Source: Actinoplanes subtropicus
GTDB lineage: Bacteria; Actinomycetota; Actinomycetes; Mycobacteriales; Micromonosporaceae
Length of the DNA stretch: 64,000 nucleotides
NCBI RefSeq assembly: GCF_000721705.1
Contig: NZ_JOJL01000027.1
Location: 248,001-312,000, forward strand
Reading direction: 5' to 3'
Shown here: positions 1-14,505 of the stretch, one piece after another
Numbering within the stretch: position 1 is the first letter of the stretch
How the letters are laid out: each line of letters opens with the position of its first letter
The notes under the pieces: generated by a model
The model's input: the letters and a program-made list of their open reading frames with translations, nothing else
Databases searched by the model: none
Told to the model about the DNA's origin: nothing
Position numbers and translations under genes: made by a program

Positions 1-92
1 TGCCGTTGTTGTGTGGCCTGGCATGATCAACCCACGCCGGGCTGATCGGATCGGGCAGACCATAAGCTGTACCGGTGCCGCGGGAGCCACTG

Positions 93-2129
93 ATGGGCGA
101 GGAGCAGCCGGAAGCGATCCGGTTCGCGCAGGTGCTCGGTCTGCTGGACGCAGATCCGCACGGCTGCGCCCTGGCGACCGCGGTGCGGGCCGCCGATGGC
201 AGCATCGCCGATTTCCGGCTGGTGTATCTCAACGAGGCCGGTTGCGCGTTCCTGCAGCGCCCGGCGCAGGAGATGATCGGCCGCACGTATCGGCAGCTGT
301 GGCCGGACACCGCCACCGACGGCACCTTGCCGTTGTACCAGCGGGTGGTCGAGGAGAAGATTCCGGCCGTACGCACGGTCTACCACGACCGGCCCACCCT
401 GACCGGTCACTTCGAGATCCGGGTGGTGCCGCTCGGCGACGGCTTCGTGGCCCGGTTCGTCGACCTCAGCAAGCTCACCCTGGGATCGCAGACCGAGGGC
501 GGTGCCCGCCTCTACGACGCGCTCGACGCCGCCTTCGACGGGTTCGCGGTGCTGCAGGCGGTCCGCGACGACACCGGCAGGATCACCGACTTCCGTTGCG
601 AGTACATCAACCAGATCGGCGCCAAACTCGCCGGTCACAGCGTCGAAGACCGCATCGGGCGCGGCATCCTGGAGCAGCCGTCCCGCAGCGCCGAACTCGA
701 CCTGTTCCCCCAGCTGCGTCACGTCGCCGAGACCGGTGACAGCTGGCATCAGCAGATAGCCGTGACCGGCAGCGCTCAGACTTGGGAGAGCAAAGCGGTC
801 CGGGTCGATGTGGACATCGTGGCGGTGTCCTACCGGGACATCACCGAGCAGGTGGACCGGCAACGGCAGCTCGAGCAGAGCGCCGCCCTGGCCCAGGCCG
901 CCGTCGACCGTACCGACGCGTTGCAGGCGGTCACCGCGGCGCTGGCCGCCGCGAGCAGCCCCGACGAGGTCTACCTTGCCATGGGAACCGTGGTCCGCCC
1001 GACCGCCGGCGGCCAGGGCCTCGTGGTCCTGCTCGCCGAGCACGACCGGCTCGTGCTCGGCTACCACGCCGGCTACGAGGACCACGTCGTCCGGCAACTG
1101 CGGGAGCTGCCGATGTCGCACCCGTACCCGGCGACCAGCGTCGCGCTCACCGGACAGGCACGATACGTCGGTACGCCGGAGCAGTTCGACGCGGCACAAC
1201 CCGACCCGGCCACCGCGATCTCCCGCGGCGGCCGGTCCGCATGGGCGTTCCTGCCGCTGAGCACCGCTGGGCAAACGCTGGGCACCCTGGTCATCGGCTA
1301 CCGCGACGCCCGCGAGTTCGACCCGGACGAGCGCGCCAACCTGATGGCCTTCGCCCGCACCGCCGCACAGGCCCTGCACCGGGCCCTGCTGCACCAGGCG
1401 CAGCTGTCCATCGCCACCGACCTGCAACGAGCCCTGCTACCCGCCGCGCTGCCCACCCTCGACGGCGCCCGGCACGCCGTGCGGTACCTGCCCTGGACCC
1501 AGGGCGCCGACGTCGGCGGCGACTGGTACGACGTGATCCAGATCGACGACGCCCGCGCGGCCATCGTGATCGGCGACGTGGCCGGCCACAGCCCGCGGGC
1601 CGCTGCCATCATGGGCCAGTTGCGCAGCGCGGTACGCGCCTACGCCGCCGACGGCTACCCTCCGGCCGACGTGATCGGCCGGGCGAACCAGCACCTGTGC
1701 CGCTACGAGCCGAACGCGATGGCCACCTGCTGCTACCTCGAACTGCACCTGCACAACGGCACGGCCACCGCCGTCCTGGCCGGTCACCCACCACCGCTGC
1801 GGTACGCCGACGGCCACGCCGCGCCGCTGCGGGTGAAACCCGGGCCTCCGCTCGGCACCCGGCAGGCTACCTACCACCAGCAGACTGTCACCCTGCCGGC
1901 CGGCTGCTGCCTGCTGCTCTACACCGACGGCCTCATCGAGGACCGCCACCACACCATCGACCGCGGCCTGACCGAACTGTGCCAAGCGATCGAATCCGCA
2001 CCCACACGCGACCCCGACCGCCTACTCGACCACATCCTCGACGCCGGGGTCGGACCCGACCCCCGCAGCGACGACGTCGCCATCCTCGCCCTCACCCTCG
2101 AGAGCCATCCCGCCGCACCAACGCCATGA
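93..2129 (+). CDS. PAS-GAF-SpoIIE serine/threonine phosphatase
   Basis: 678 residues. Two PAS-like segments (about residues 15-130 and 145-260) are followed by a GAF domain (about 285-440) and a C-terminal PP2C/SpoIIE phosphatase domain (about 465-670). The phosphatase shows the usual acidic metal sites in GGDWYD, GDVAGH and YTDGLIE. In actinobacteria such proteins dephosphorylate anti-sigma-factor antagonists in response to a sensed signal; the signal here is unknown. I chose the ATG at 93 because GGGAG lies 6-7 bp upstream; a GTG at 75 is in frame. No transmembrane segment is seen, so it is probably cytoplasmic. It appears to be monocistronic. The domain call is firm; the partner is unknown. 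Confidence 0.88.
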   Translation: MGEEQPEAIRFAQVLGLLDADPHGCALATAVRAADGSIADFRLVYLNEAGCAFLQRPAQEMIGRTYRQLWPDTATDGTLPLYQRVVEEKIPAVRTVYHDRPTLTGHFEIRVVPLGDGFVARFVDLSKLTLGSQTEGGARLYDALDAAFDGFAVLQAVRDDTGRITDFRCEYINQIGAKLAGHSVEDRIGRGILEQPSRSAELDLFPQLRHVAETGDSWHQQIAVTGSAQTWESKAVRVDVDIVAVSYRDITEQVDRQRQLEQSAALAQAAVDRTDALQAVTAALAAASSPDEVYLAMGTVVRPTAGGQGLVVLLAEHDRLVLGYHAGYEDHVVRQLRELPMSHPYPATSVALTGQARYVGTPEQFDAAQPDPATAISRGGRSAWAFLPLSTAGQTLGTLVIGYRDAREFDPDERANLMAFARTAAQALHRALLHQAQLSIATDLQRALLPAALPTLDGARHAVRYLPWTQGADVGGDWYDVIQIDDARAAIVIGDVAGHSPRAAAIMGQLRSAVRAYAADGYPPADVIGRANQHLCRYEPNAMATCCYLELHLHNGTATAVLAGHPPPLRYADGHAAPLRVKPGPPLGTRQATYHQQTVTLPAGCCLLLYTDGLIEDRHHTIDRGLTELCQAIESAPTRDPDRLLDHILDAGVGPDPRSDDVAILALTLESHPAAPTP

Positions 2130-2221
2130 GCGAGCGCCGCCCCATCCACGCTGGATGAGCCGGCATCTCCCGGCGCACAGCTACGTCGGCCGGTCTGCCC
2201 GGCGGGCGAACGAAGCCCGAG

Positions 2222-2611
2222 TTACCCGGCGGCCCCGACCACGGCGTACGAGCTGCAGCTCAGCTCTTTCGTGCCCTCGTAGTTGCAGGCCTGGTACGTG
2301 ATGGTGTCGGTCTCCGCCAGGTCGAGGTTGATGTCGTGACAGTTGCCGGCGCCCAGGTTGTACTGCGGGTTGTGCCAGTTGATCCCGTTGCCGATCACGT
2401 ACCAGGCGCCCGGGTGGTGCCCGTCGTCGTTGGTGTCGCAGACGAGCAGGTGCTCGCCCGTCGGGTTGAAGCAGACCGTCGCGCCGCCGTCCGGGGAGTG
2501 GACCGAATGGCCGCAGGTGCCGGCCGCGGAGGCCGCGGCGGCGGGCAGGACGAAGCTGAGGGACGTGGCTGCGGTCAGGGCGACCGCGCCCAAGATACGG
2601 CGAACCCGCAT
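2222..2611 (-). CDS. small secreted cysteine-rich protein, unknown function
   Basis: 129 residues. It starts with an Arg-rich n-region and a hydrophobic core, then Ala-rich residues ending near AAASA at about position 29, which looks like a Sec signal peptide. The mature part of about 100 residues is rich in Asn, Gly, Asp and His and has six cysteines (TCGH, VCFN, VCDT, NCHD, ACNY, SCSS), enough for three disulfides. A GGAG Shine-Dalgarno sequence lies 7-8 bp before the ATG. I do not recognise the family. The six-Cys pattern suggests a small extracellular binding or inhibitor fold, but this is inference. Confidence 0.7.
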   Translation of the reverse strand: MRVRRILGAVALTAATSLSFVLPAAAASAAGTCGHSVHSPDGGATVCFNPTGEHLLVCDTNDDGHHPGAWYVIGNGINWHNPQYNLGAGNCHDINLDLAETDTITYQACNYEGTKELSCSSYAVVGAAG

Positions 2612-2678
2612 GCGAATCTCCGGTCAGTCGGCGAATGCGTTCCCGATGACGGCCCGGCCGCGTCCACTCCGGACTTGA

Positions 2679-3164
2679 TCATCGGCGGCCCACTGTAGGC
2701 GACCGGTCCAACCGCGCCAAGCCGTTTCTGATCAGGCGCCCGTACTCGTCGTCACCGAGCGCGCCGATCCCCGCCCGCGCGAGCTCGACGTGCTCCCGGG
2801 CCCGGCCGGGATCGCCGAGCCGGCGGTAGCACTCCGCCAGGTTCAGGTGCAGCGACGGATACAGGCCGGCCACCGGCAGCGGCACGCCGGCCTGCGCCAC
2901 CCGGTCGTCGGTGAGCAGGCCGGCCGCCGCCAGCGCCCGCTGATCCCAGAGCAATTCCTCGCGTACGTCGTCCTGCACGTCGGCCATCGCATGCGCGAGC
3001 ACGCAGACGTGCAAGGGGTCCCCGCTCTCCCCGCCGATCTCGTCCCAGATCCGTGCGAACAGCTCGCGGGCCTCCGCCGGCCGGCCCCGATGATGATGCG
3101 ACGCCACACCCTCGGCGATCCGGGCGAGCGTCACATCGTCATCGGCTTCTCCGGGCCGGTCCAC
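2679..3164 (-). CDS. TPR-like hypothetical protein
   Basis: 161 residues, mostly helical. A TPR-like helix pair (LHLNLAECYRRLGDPGRAREHVELA) lies at about residues 110-135, and an earlier similar pair at about 15-40. It starts at a GTG only 18 bp after the stop of the AraC-type gene, so the two are probably co-transcribed. Similar small TPR proteins are common in actinobacteria and have no assigned biochemical role. No signal peptide or membrane segment is visible. The coding call is good because the reading frame is compact and follows the upstream gene closely; the function is unknown. Confidence 0.7.
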   Translation of the reverse strand: MDRPGEADDDVTLARIAEGVASHHHRGRPAEARELFARIWDEIGGESGDPLHVCVLAHAMADVQDDVREELLWDQRALAAAGLLTDDRVAQAGVPLPVAGLYPSLHLNLAECYRRLGDPGRAREHVELARAGIGALGDDEYGRLIRNGLARLDRSPTVGRR

Positions 3165-3182
3165 GCTACGACGATGCCATAG

Positions 3183-4049
3183 TCACGCCGGTTCGATGGG
3201 GAGCCAGAGCTCGCAGGTCGCGGTGCTGAGATCGTCCGCCCGGTCCAGGACCGCGACGATCTCCGGGCCGGGCCGCAGGCGCCACGGGTTCGAGGGGAAC
3301 CACTCGGTCGCGGTCGCGGCCCAGGCCTGCTGCAGGGCCTGCGGATACGGCCCCGCCGTCCGGAAGACCGCCCACCGCCCGGCCGGCACCTCGATGGTGT
3401 CGAGGTCGCCGGGGGCCGGGGTGTCCGCGGCGACGGCTACCCCGTGCAGGTAGGTCAGCTCGCTGCCCTCCGCCCGGTCGGGATCGAGGTCGGCGCTGAC
3501 CGAAAGCAGGCCGGCCGGCTCGGTGTCGCCGAGGGCGCGCAAGCGGGCGTGTTCGTCCTGCGGCAGGGCGGCGACGTGCTGCTGGATGTGCGGGTTGACG
3601 CCCTGGTGGATCAGCGGGACGCGGGCGGCGTGCCCGGCGAGCCGGAACGCGGGGCGGTCGACGATGCGGGTGTCCATGGGGGTGCTCCCTTCGACGGTCA
3701 GGCGGAACCTGAGCTGGGGTTGGGTTCGAAGGGGGCCGCCGTCCCGGCGTACGTCACCGGGGCCGGTGCCGTGGACCGACCGGAACGCCCGGCCGAACGC
3801 CTCGGCCGAGCCGTATCCGTGCCGGACCGCGATGCTCAGCAGGTCGTCGCCGCGGACCACGTCGGCGGCGGCGACCGTCATCCGGCGCCGCCGCACGTAC
3901 TCCGACAGCGGCATGCCGGCCAGCGACGAGAACATCCGCCGCAGGTGGTACTCGGTCGTGCCGAGCGCGCTCGCCACCGCCTTGACGTCGAGATCCTCGG
4001 TGAGGTTCCGCTCGACGAGGTCGACCAGCCGGTTGAGTGCCGAGATCAT
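3183..4049 (-). CDS. AraC family regulator with GyrI-like effector domain
   Basis: 288 residues. The N-terminal 105 residues hold two helix-turn-helix motifs of the AraC/XylS type (AVASALGTTEYHLRRMF and IAVRHGYGSAEAFGRAFR). From about residue 125 to the end is a GyrI/SbmC-like small-molecule binding domain, starting MDTRIVDRPAFRLAGH. This order (DNA-binding domain first, GyrI domain second) is that of Rob-like multidrug regulators. It lies 70 bp downstream of the GH2 gene on the same strand, behind a hairpin, so it is probably a separate unit with the TPR-like gene. The ligand cannot be read from the sequence. Confidence 0.9.
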   Translation of the reverse strand: MISALNRLVDLVERNLTEDLDVKAVASALGTTEYHLRRMFSSLAGMPLSEYVRRRRMTVAAADVVRGDDLLSIAVRHGYGSAEAFGRAFRSVHGTGPGDVRRDGGPLRTQPQLRFRLTVEGSTPMDTRIVDRPAFRLAGHAARVPLIHQGVNPHIQQHVAALPQDEHARLRALGDTEPAGLLSVSADLDPDRAEGSELTYLHGVAVAADTPAPGDLDTIEVPAGRWAVFRTAGPYPQALQQAWAATATEWFPSNPWRLRPGPEIVAVLDRADDLSTATCELWLPIEPA

Positions 4050-4079
4050 GAGGCCTCCTTCGACCTCGACCCTGGCCGA

Positions 4080-4098
4080 GGGCGCGCCCGTCGCGCCC
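4080..4098 (-). terminator. possible hairpin terminator after the GH2 gene
   Basis: A perfect 7-bp inverted repeat GGGCGCG/CGCGCCC with a 5-nt loop, in the 70-bp gap between the end of the GH2 gene and the AraC-type gene. There is no T-tract, as is usual in high-GC actinobacteria. It could end the glycosidase transcript. Confidence 0.4.
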
Positions 4099-4119
4099 GA
4101 TCGCCGTGGCCCGATGTGA

Positions 4120-9989
<5,870 letters not shown>

Positions 9990-10006
9990 GTCTCGGTGGG
10001 TCCCCT

Positions 10007-11350
10007 TCAGGGCCGGAGGTAACCCAGCTCGGGCAGCTGGGCCTGGTAGTTGTCGAGCAGCCGCCGGGCGACCGCGACCGAGTCGACGAGCGGGTGGCCG
10101 GCCATCGCGCGCAGCGCCGCCCCGCGCGAGCCGGTGCGGGCCGCCTCGATGACCGCCCGCTCGACCGCCTTGACCGAGGTGACCAGCCCGACGGCGTGCT
10201 CGGGCAGGGCCGCGGTCGGGCAGGGGTGGGCGCCGGTCGCGTCCACCACGCAGGGCACCTCGATCACGGCGAACGGGTCCAGATCGGGCAGCGTCTCGTG
10301 GTTGCGGACGTTGAGGATCAGGTCGGCGCGCTCGTTGCGGGCGATGGCCCGCATCAGCGCCAGCGCGACCCGCTCGTAGCCGCCGGCCGCCATGTCGCTC
10401 GGGTCCCGCTCGCCCGCGCCGGCGGCCGCCCTGTTCTCGGCCATGTAGGTCGCCTCGCGCTCGTGCCGGGTGCTTTCCCAGGCCTCGTACGCCTCGACGC
10501 CGTCGCTCGCCAGCCGGGCGTAGAACCGGCCCTGCTGCTCGAGCAGGAAGGCGCCGCGGGTCTGCTCGGCGGCCCGCTCGGCGGCGACCGCCTCCCGGTT
10601 GTAGTAGTAGTAGTGCAGGTACGGGTTCGGAATGGCGCCCAGCGTACGGATCCACTCGGTGCCGAAGAGGCGGCCCTCCTCGAAGGACTTGAGCGCCGCC
10701 ACGTCGGTGAGCAGGCCGGGCAGCACGTCCCGGCCGTCCACCTCGACGCCGCGCAGCCAGCCGAGGTGGTTGAGGCCGACGTAGTCGAGGCGGGCGGTGG
10801 CCGGGTCGGCGCCGAGCGCGTGCAGCACCCGGCGGCCCAGGCCGACCGGCTCGTCGCAGATGCCGATGACCCGCTCGCCGAGGTGCTCGGCCATCGCCTC
10901 GGTGACCATGCCGGCCGGGTTGGTGAAGTTGATGACCCAGGCCTGCGGGGCGACCTCGGCGACCCGGCGGGCGACCTCGATGGCGACCGGGACGGTGCGC
11001 AGCCCGTACGCGACGCCGCCGGCGCCGACCGTCTCCTGGCCGAGCACCCCCTCGTCGAGCGCGACCCGCTCGTCGATGGCGCGGCCCGCCAGCCCGTGCA
11101 CCCGCACCGCGAAGAACACGAAGTCGGCGCCGGTCAGCGCCTCGGTGAGGTCGGTGGTCGCGGTGACCTCGGGGGCCAGCGGGTCGTCGCCGGCCTGCGC
11201 CCGCAGCACCCGGCCGATGGCGGCCAGGCGCGACGCGTCGAGGTCGTGGAGCGTCACGTGCGTGACCCTGCCCTCCTCGCGGTCGGCCAGCAGCGCCCGG
11301 TAGATCAACGGTACGCGGAAACCGCCGCCGCCAAGGATGGTCAGCCTCAT
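10007..11350 (-). CDS. GH4 family NAD-dependent glycosidase (6-phospho-beta-glucosidase type)
   Basis: 447 residues. The N-terminal NAD-binding loop is LTILGGGGFR. Family signatures are NFTNPAG, the metal-binding Cys in GICDEP and the metal-binding His in GLNHLGW. GH4 enzymes use NAD and Mn2+ and cleave by oxidation-elimination. Sequence features such as the long loop around GLRTVPVAIEVA resemble the 6-phospho-beta-glucosidase branch. No phosphotransferase system is present here and sugars enter by an ABC transporter, so the true substrate may be unphosphorylated, or phosphorylated by the PfkB kinase. I chose the ATG at 11350 (GAGAGG 8 bp upstream) over an upstream ATG at 11374 that would overlap the DeoR gene. 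Confidence 0.88.
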   Translation of the reverse strand: MRLTILGGGGFRVPLIYRALLADREEGRVTHVTLHDLDASRLAAIGRVLRAQAGDDPLAPEVTATTDLTEALTGADFVFFAVRVHGLAGRAIDERVALDEGVLGQETVGAGGVAYGLRTVPVAIEVARRVAEVAPQAWVINFTNPAGMVTEAMAEHLGERVIGICDEPVGLGRRVLHALGADPATARLDYVGLNHLGWLRGVEVDGRDVLPGLLTDVAALKSFEEGRLFGTEWIRTLGAIPNPYLHYYYYNREAVAAERAAEQTRGAFLLEQQGRFYARLASDGVEAYEAWESTRHEREATYMAENRAAAGAGERDPSDMAAGGYERVALALMRAIARNERADLILNVRNHETLPDLDPFAVIEVPCVVDATGAHPCPTAALPEHAVGLVTSVKAVERAVIEAARTGSRGAALRAMAGHPLVDSVAVARRLLDNYQAQLPELGYLRP

Positions 11351-11363
11351 CGCGCCTTGCCTC

Positions 11364-12116
11364 TCATACCTCAAGAACAGTGACGCCCGCGTCGCGGAGC
11401 GCCGTCTTCGTCCGGTCGTCGGCGGCCGCGTTGGTGACGACCGTGTCCAGCTCCTGCGGACCGCAGACCCGGGACATGCCGGTGCCGGGGAACTTACCGA
11501 CGTCGGCGACCAGCACGACCTGGTCGCTCGCCGCGATCATCGCCCGCTTGACCGGCACCTCGACCACGGTGGTGTCCATGACCTGGCCGTCCGGCCGGAC
11601 CCCGCTGGTGCCCAGGAACAGCCGGTCGGCGTGCACCTGGCGCAGGTTGTCCTCGGTGAGGAAGCCGATCAGCGAGCGGTAGTCGCGGCGCAGCACCCCG
11701 CCGAGCAGCACGAGCTGGATCGCCTCCTCCGCCTCCAGCTCCTCGACGACCGCGAGGCTGCTGGTGATCACGGTGAGCGTGCGGCCGCGCAGCTGCCGGG
11801 CGACCCGGTGCGCGGTGGTGCCGATGTCCAGCAGCACGGTCTCGCCGTCCTTGACCAGCTCGGCGCAGCGGCGGGCGATGGCGTCCTTCTCGTCCGCGCG
11901 GACGGCGGCCACGTCGGCGAACGGCTCGTCCCGGTCCTCGACCGAGGCGGCCCCGCCGTACACCCGCTTGAGCAGGCCCTCCTCGTCCAGCGTGACCAGG
12001 TCGCGGCGGACCGTCGCGATGCTGACGCCGAGCGAGTCGGCCAGCCCGCTGATGGTGGCTGAGCCCTCCGCGCGAACGGCGCGGAGGATCAGTTCGTGTC
12101 GTCGGCCGGGAAGCAT
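11364..12116 (-). CDS. DeoR family transcriptional regulator of the glycan locus
   Basis: 250 residues. An N-terminal DeoR helix-turn-helix (ISGLADSLGVSIATVRRDL) is followed by a DeoRC sugar-phosphate sensing domain, including the DIGTT and LGTSGV motifs. DeoR proteins are usually repressors released by phosphorylated sugars, which fits the adjacent PfkB kinase. It is first in the minus-strand operon, 13 bp before the GH4 gene, and divergent from the PfkB/ABC operon. It probably controls both arms from the shared 152-bp region, where an inverted repeat and repeated 8-mers are visible. Confidence 0.92.
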   Translation of the reverse strand: MLPGRRHELILRAVRAEGSATISGLADSLGVSIATVRRDLVTLDEEGLLKRVYGGAASVEDRDEPFADVAAVRADEKDAIARRCAELVKDGETVLLDIGTTAHRVARQLRGRTLTVITSSLAVVEELEAEEAIQLVLLGGVLRRDYRSLIGFLTEDNLRQVHADRLFLGTSGVRPDGQVMDTTVVEVPVKRAMIAASDQVVLVADVGKFPGTGMSRVCGPQELDTVVTNAAADDRTKTALRDAGVTVLEV

Positions 12117-12131
12117 GCGCTGACCCTACCT

Positions 12132-12242
12132 TTCAAACTCGCTCATCGCTACGACGATCTTTGAACGACTTTGGCGACGATGCTTGCCAAGCTCGCTCAC
12201 GACGTGCACGATTCTGGCGGGATACACGTCACAGTCGCTCAC
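12132..12242. promoter_or_regulatory. divergent control region of the glycan locus with candidate DeoR operators
   Basis: An inverted repeat TTCAAA (12132-12137) / TTTGAA (12160-12165) lies just before the deoR start. An 8-mer TCGCTCA(C/T) occurs three times as a direct repeat (12139-12146, 12193-12200, 12235-12242), roughly evenly spaced through the region. DeoR regulators typically bind several direct or inverted repeats across a divergent promoter. Assigning these sites to this DeoR protein is inference. Confidence 0.5.
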
Positions 12243-12268
12243 AGAGGTCGAGAGGGGGCCGAGCGCGC

Positions 12269-13219
12269 GTGGTAGACGTCTTCGTCTCCGGACAAATGTT
12301 CTTCGACCTGGTGCTCACCGGGCTCGACCACGGGCCGATCCCGGGCACCGAGGTCTGGACCAGGGGCAGCGGCACCGGGCCGGGCGGCATCGCGAACTTC
12401 GCCGTCGCCCTGTCCCGCCTCGGCCTGAGCACGTCGCTCAGCGCGGCCTTCGGCGACGACCAGTTCGGCCGGTTCTGCTGGGAGACGCTGGAGCGGGACG
12501 AGGGCGTCGACCTGTCCCGGTCCCGGCGGCTCGCGGACTGGCCGACCCCGGTCACCGTCTCGCTCGCCTACGACGGCGACCGGGCCCTGGTGACCCACGG
12601 GGAGCCGATCCCGGTCACCGCCGACGAGCTGATCGGCGTACCGCCGGCCAGCCGCGCCGCGATCGTCCACCTCGAACCCGAGCCGACCGCCTGGATCCCG
12701 CAGGCGCACGCCGCCGGCACGCTGGTCTTCGCCGAGGTCGGCTGGGACCCCTCGCAGCAGTGGTCGGGCACCATGCTCGACCAGCTGAAGCACTGCCACG
12801 CTTTCCTGCCCAACGCCGAAGAGGCGATGGCATACACCCGGACGTCGACGCCCCGCGCCGCGGCCGCCAAGATCGCCGATCTCGTCCCGCTCGCCGTGGT
12901 CACCTGCGGCCGCGACGGCGCGATCGCGATCGACGGCGGCAGCGGCGAGGAGGCGTGGGCGCCGGCGCTCGATGTCGACGCCGTCGACACCACCGGCGCC
13001 GGCGACATCTTCGGGGCCAGCCTGGTCGCCGGCACCCTTGCCGGCTGGCCGCTGACCGACCGGCTCCACTTCGCCAACCTCTGCGCCGGACTGTCGGTGC
13101 AGCGGATCGGCGGGGCGCCGGCGGCACCCGACTGGCCCGGCATCGCGCGGTGGTGGCACGCCACCCACGATGCCCAGCTCCGCAACGACTACGCCTTTCT
13201 CGACCAGGTCATGGAATAG
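12269..13219 (+). CDS. PfkB/ribokinase family sugar kinase
   Basis: 316 residues from a GTG start with GAGGGGG about 10 bp upstream. The N-terminal region has the PfkB glycine pair (GPGGIANFAVALSRLG). The C-terminal signature DTTGAGDIFGASLVAG contains the catalytic Asp and anion hole. It phosphorylates a monosaccharide with ATP in the cytoplasm. As first gene of the plus-strand operon ahead of the ABC transporter, it probably acts on a sugar released by the locus glycosidases and may make the inducer sensed by DeoR. The exact sugar is not readable. Confidence 0.9.
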   Translation: MVDVFVSGQMFFDLVLTGLDHGPIPGTEVWTRGSGTGPGGIANFAVALSRLGLSTSLSAAFGDDQFGRFCWETLERDEGVDLSRSRRLADWPTPVTVSLAYDGDRALVTHGEPIPVTADELIGVPPASRAAIVHLEPEPTAWIPQAHAAGTLVFAEVGWDPSQQWSGTMLDQLKHCHAFLPNAEEAMAYTRTSTPRAAAAKIADLVPLAVVTCGRDGAIAIDGGSGEEAWAPALDVDAVDTTGAGDIFGASLVAGTLAGWPLTDRLHFANLCAGLSVQRIGGAPAAPDWPGIARWWHATHDAQLRNDYAFLDQVME

Positions 13220-13229
13220 GAGCACCCCG

Positions 13230-14504
13230 GTGGAACTGTCCCGTAGGAGGTTGCTGCAGGCGGGCTTGCTCGCCGCAGCCGGCGGCGTCACCGCCGCGTG
13301 CGGCGGTGGATCGAAGAGCTCGGGCTCGAGCGGCCCCAAGGAGATCGATCTCTGGTACTGGGCCGGCGGCCTCAGCGACAAGGTCGTCGCCGACTCCGTC
13401 ACCCACTTCGCGGCGCTGGGCACCGTCAAGCCGTCGGTCATCGGCGGCGACTTCAAGCAGAAGCTGACCACGACGCTCGCGGCCGGCCGGTCGTTGCCCG
13501 CGATCACCGGCATCAAGGGCGAGGACATCGCGGCCCTCCTGCCCCAGGCCAAGCAGTTCGTCGACCTCAACACCCTCGGCGCCGACAAGCTCCAGTCGCA
13601 GTACCTGACCTGGAAATGGAAGCAGGGCAGCACCCAGGACGGCAAGCTGATCGGCTTCCCGATCGACATCGGTCCCACCGGGCTGTTCTACCGCGCCGAC
13701 CTGTTCGAGAAGGCCGGCCTGCCCAGCAAGCCGGAGGAGGTGGCCGCGCAGATCAAGACCTGGGACGACTGGTTCGAGGCCGGCAAGCAGTTGCACGGCA
13801 AGGTGCCCAAGTCGTTCCCGGTGAACACGGTGCAGAGCATCCTCAGCGCCGCGATCGGGCAGAACACCGTCCGGTTCATCGACACGAACAACAAGTTCGT
13901 CGGCGACCAGGACCACATCCGCAAGGCGTGGGACACCGCGCTCAAGCCGCTGACGCTCGGCATCGACGCGAAGATCAACGACAACAGCTGGAACGCGGCG
14001 ATCGCCAGCGGCGCGGTCGCGGCCGAGGTCGGCGCCGCCTGGCACGGGCTGGACATCTCCAGCGCCGGGCCGGACACCAAGGGCAAGTGGCGGGTCGCGC
14101 CGACGCCGAGCGGGCCGGCCAACATCGGCGGCTCGTTCCTGGCCATCCCCGCGAAGGGCGACAACCACGAACTCGCGTTCCAGGTCATCACCTGGCTGCT
14201 CAACGCGGACAACCAGGGTCGTGGCTTCACCGACGCGTCGCTGTTCCCGTCGATGCCGGCCGCGTACAAGTTGCCGGCGCTGACCGGGCCGGACCCGTTC
14301 TTCGGCGGCCAGGTGACGATCGACGTCTTCGGGCCGGCGGCCGAGAACATCCCGATCGCTTACGAGGCGCCGGCCGACGCCGCCGTCTCCGCTCCGTACT
14401 ACAACGAGATCATCAAGGTCGAGACCGGCAAGGACGCCAACCAGGCCTGGAACGACGCGGTCAGCCAGGCCAAGTCGATCGCGCAGAAGCAGGGAGTGAG
14501 CTGA
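13230..14504 (+). CDS. ABC transporter sugar-binding lipoprotein
   Basis: 424 residues from a GTG with TAGGAG 7 bp upstream, 10 bp after the kinase gene. The N-terminus has a twin-arginine-like stretch SRRRLLQAG, a hydrophobic core and a lipobox ending TAAC at about residue 27, followed by a Gly/Ser linker. It should be exported, possibly by Tat, and lipid-anchored outside the membrane. The remainder matches family 1 extracellular solute-binding proteins (MalE/UgpB type). It is followed by two permeases, so it is the substrate receptor of an oligosaccharide importer. Confidence 0.92.
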   Translation: MELSRRRLLQAGLLAAAGGVTAACGGGSKSSGSSGPKEIDLWYWAGGLSDKVVADSVTHFAALGTVKPSVIGGDFKQKLTTTLAAGRSLPAITGIKGEDIAALLPQAKQFVDLNTLGADKLQSQYLTWKWKQGSTQDGKLIGFPIDIGPTGLFYRADLFEKAGLPSKPEEVAAQIKTWDDWFEAGKQLHGKVPKSFPVNTVQSILSAAIGQNTVRFIDTNNKFVGDQDHIRKAWDTALKPLTLGIDAKINDNSWNAAIASGAVAAEVGAAWHGLDISSAGPDTKGKWRVAPTPSGPANIGGSFLAIPAKGDNHELAFQVITWLLNADNQGRGFTDASLFPSMPAAYKLPALTGPDPFFGGQVTIDVFGPAAENIPIAYEAPADAAVSAPYYNEIIKVETGKDANQAWNDAVSQAKSIAQKQGVS

Positions 14505-14505
14505 C

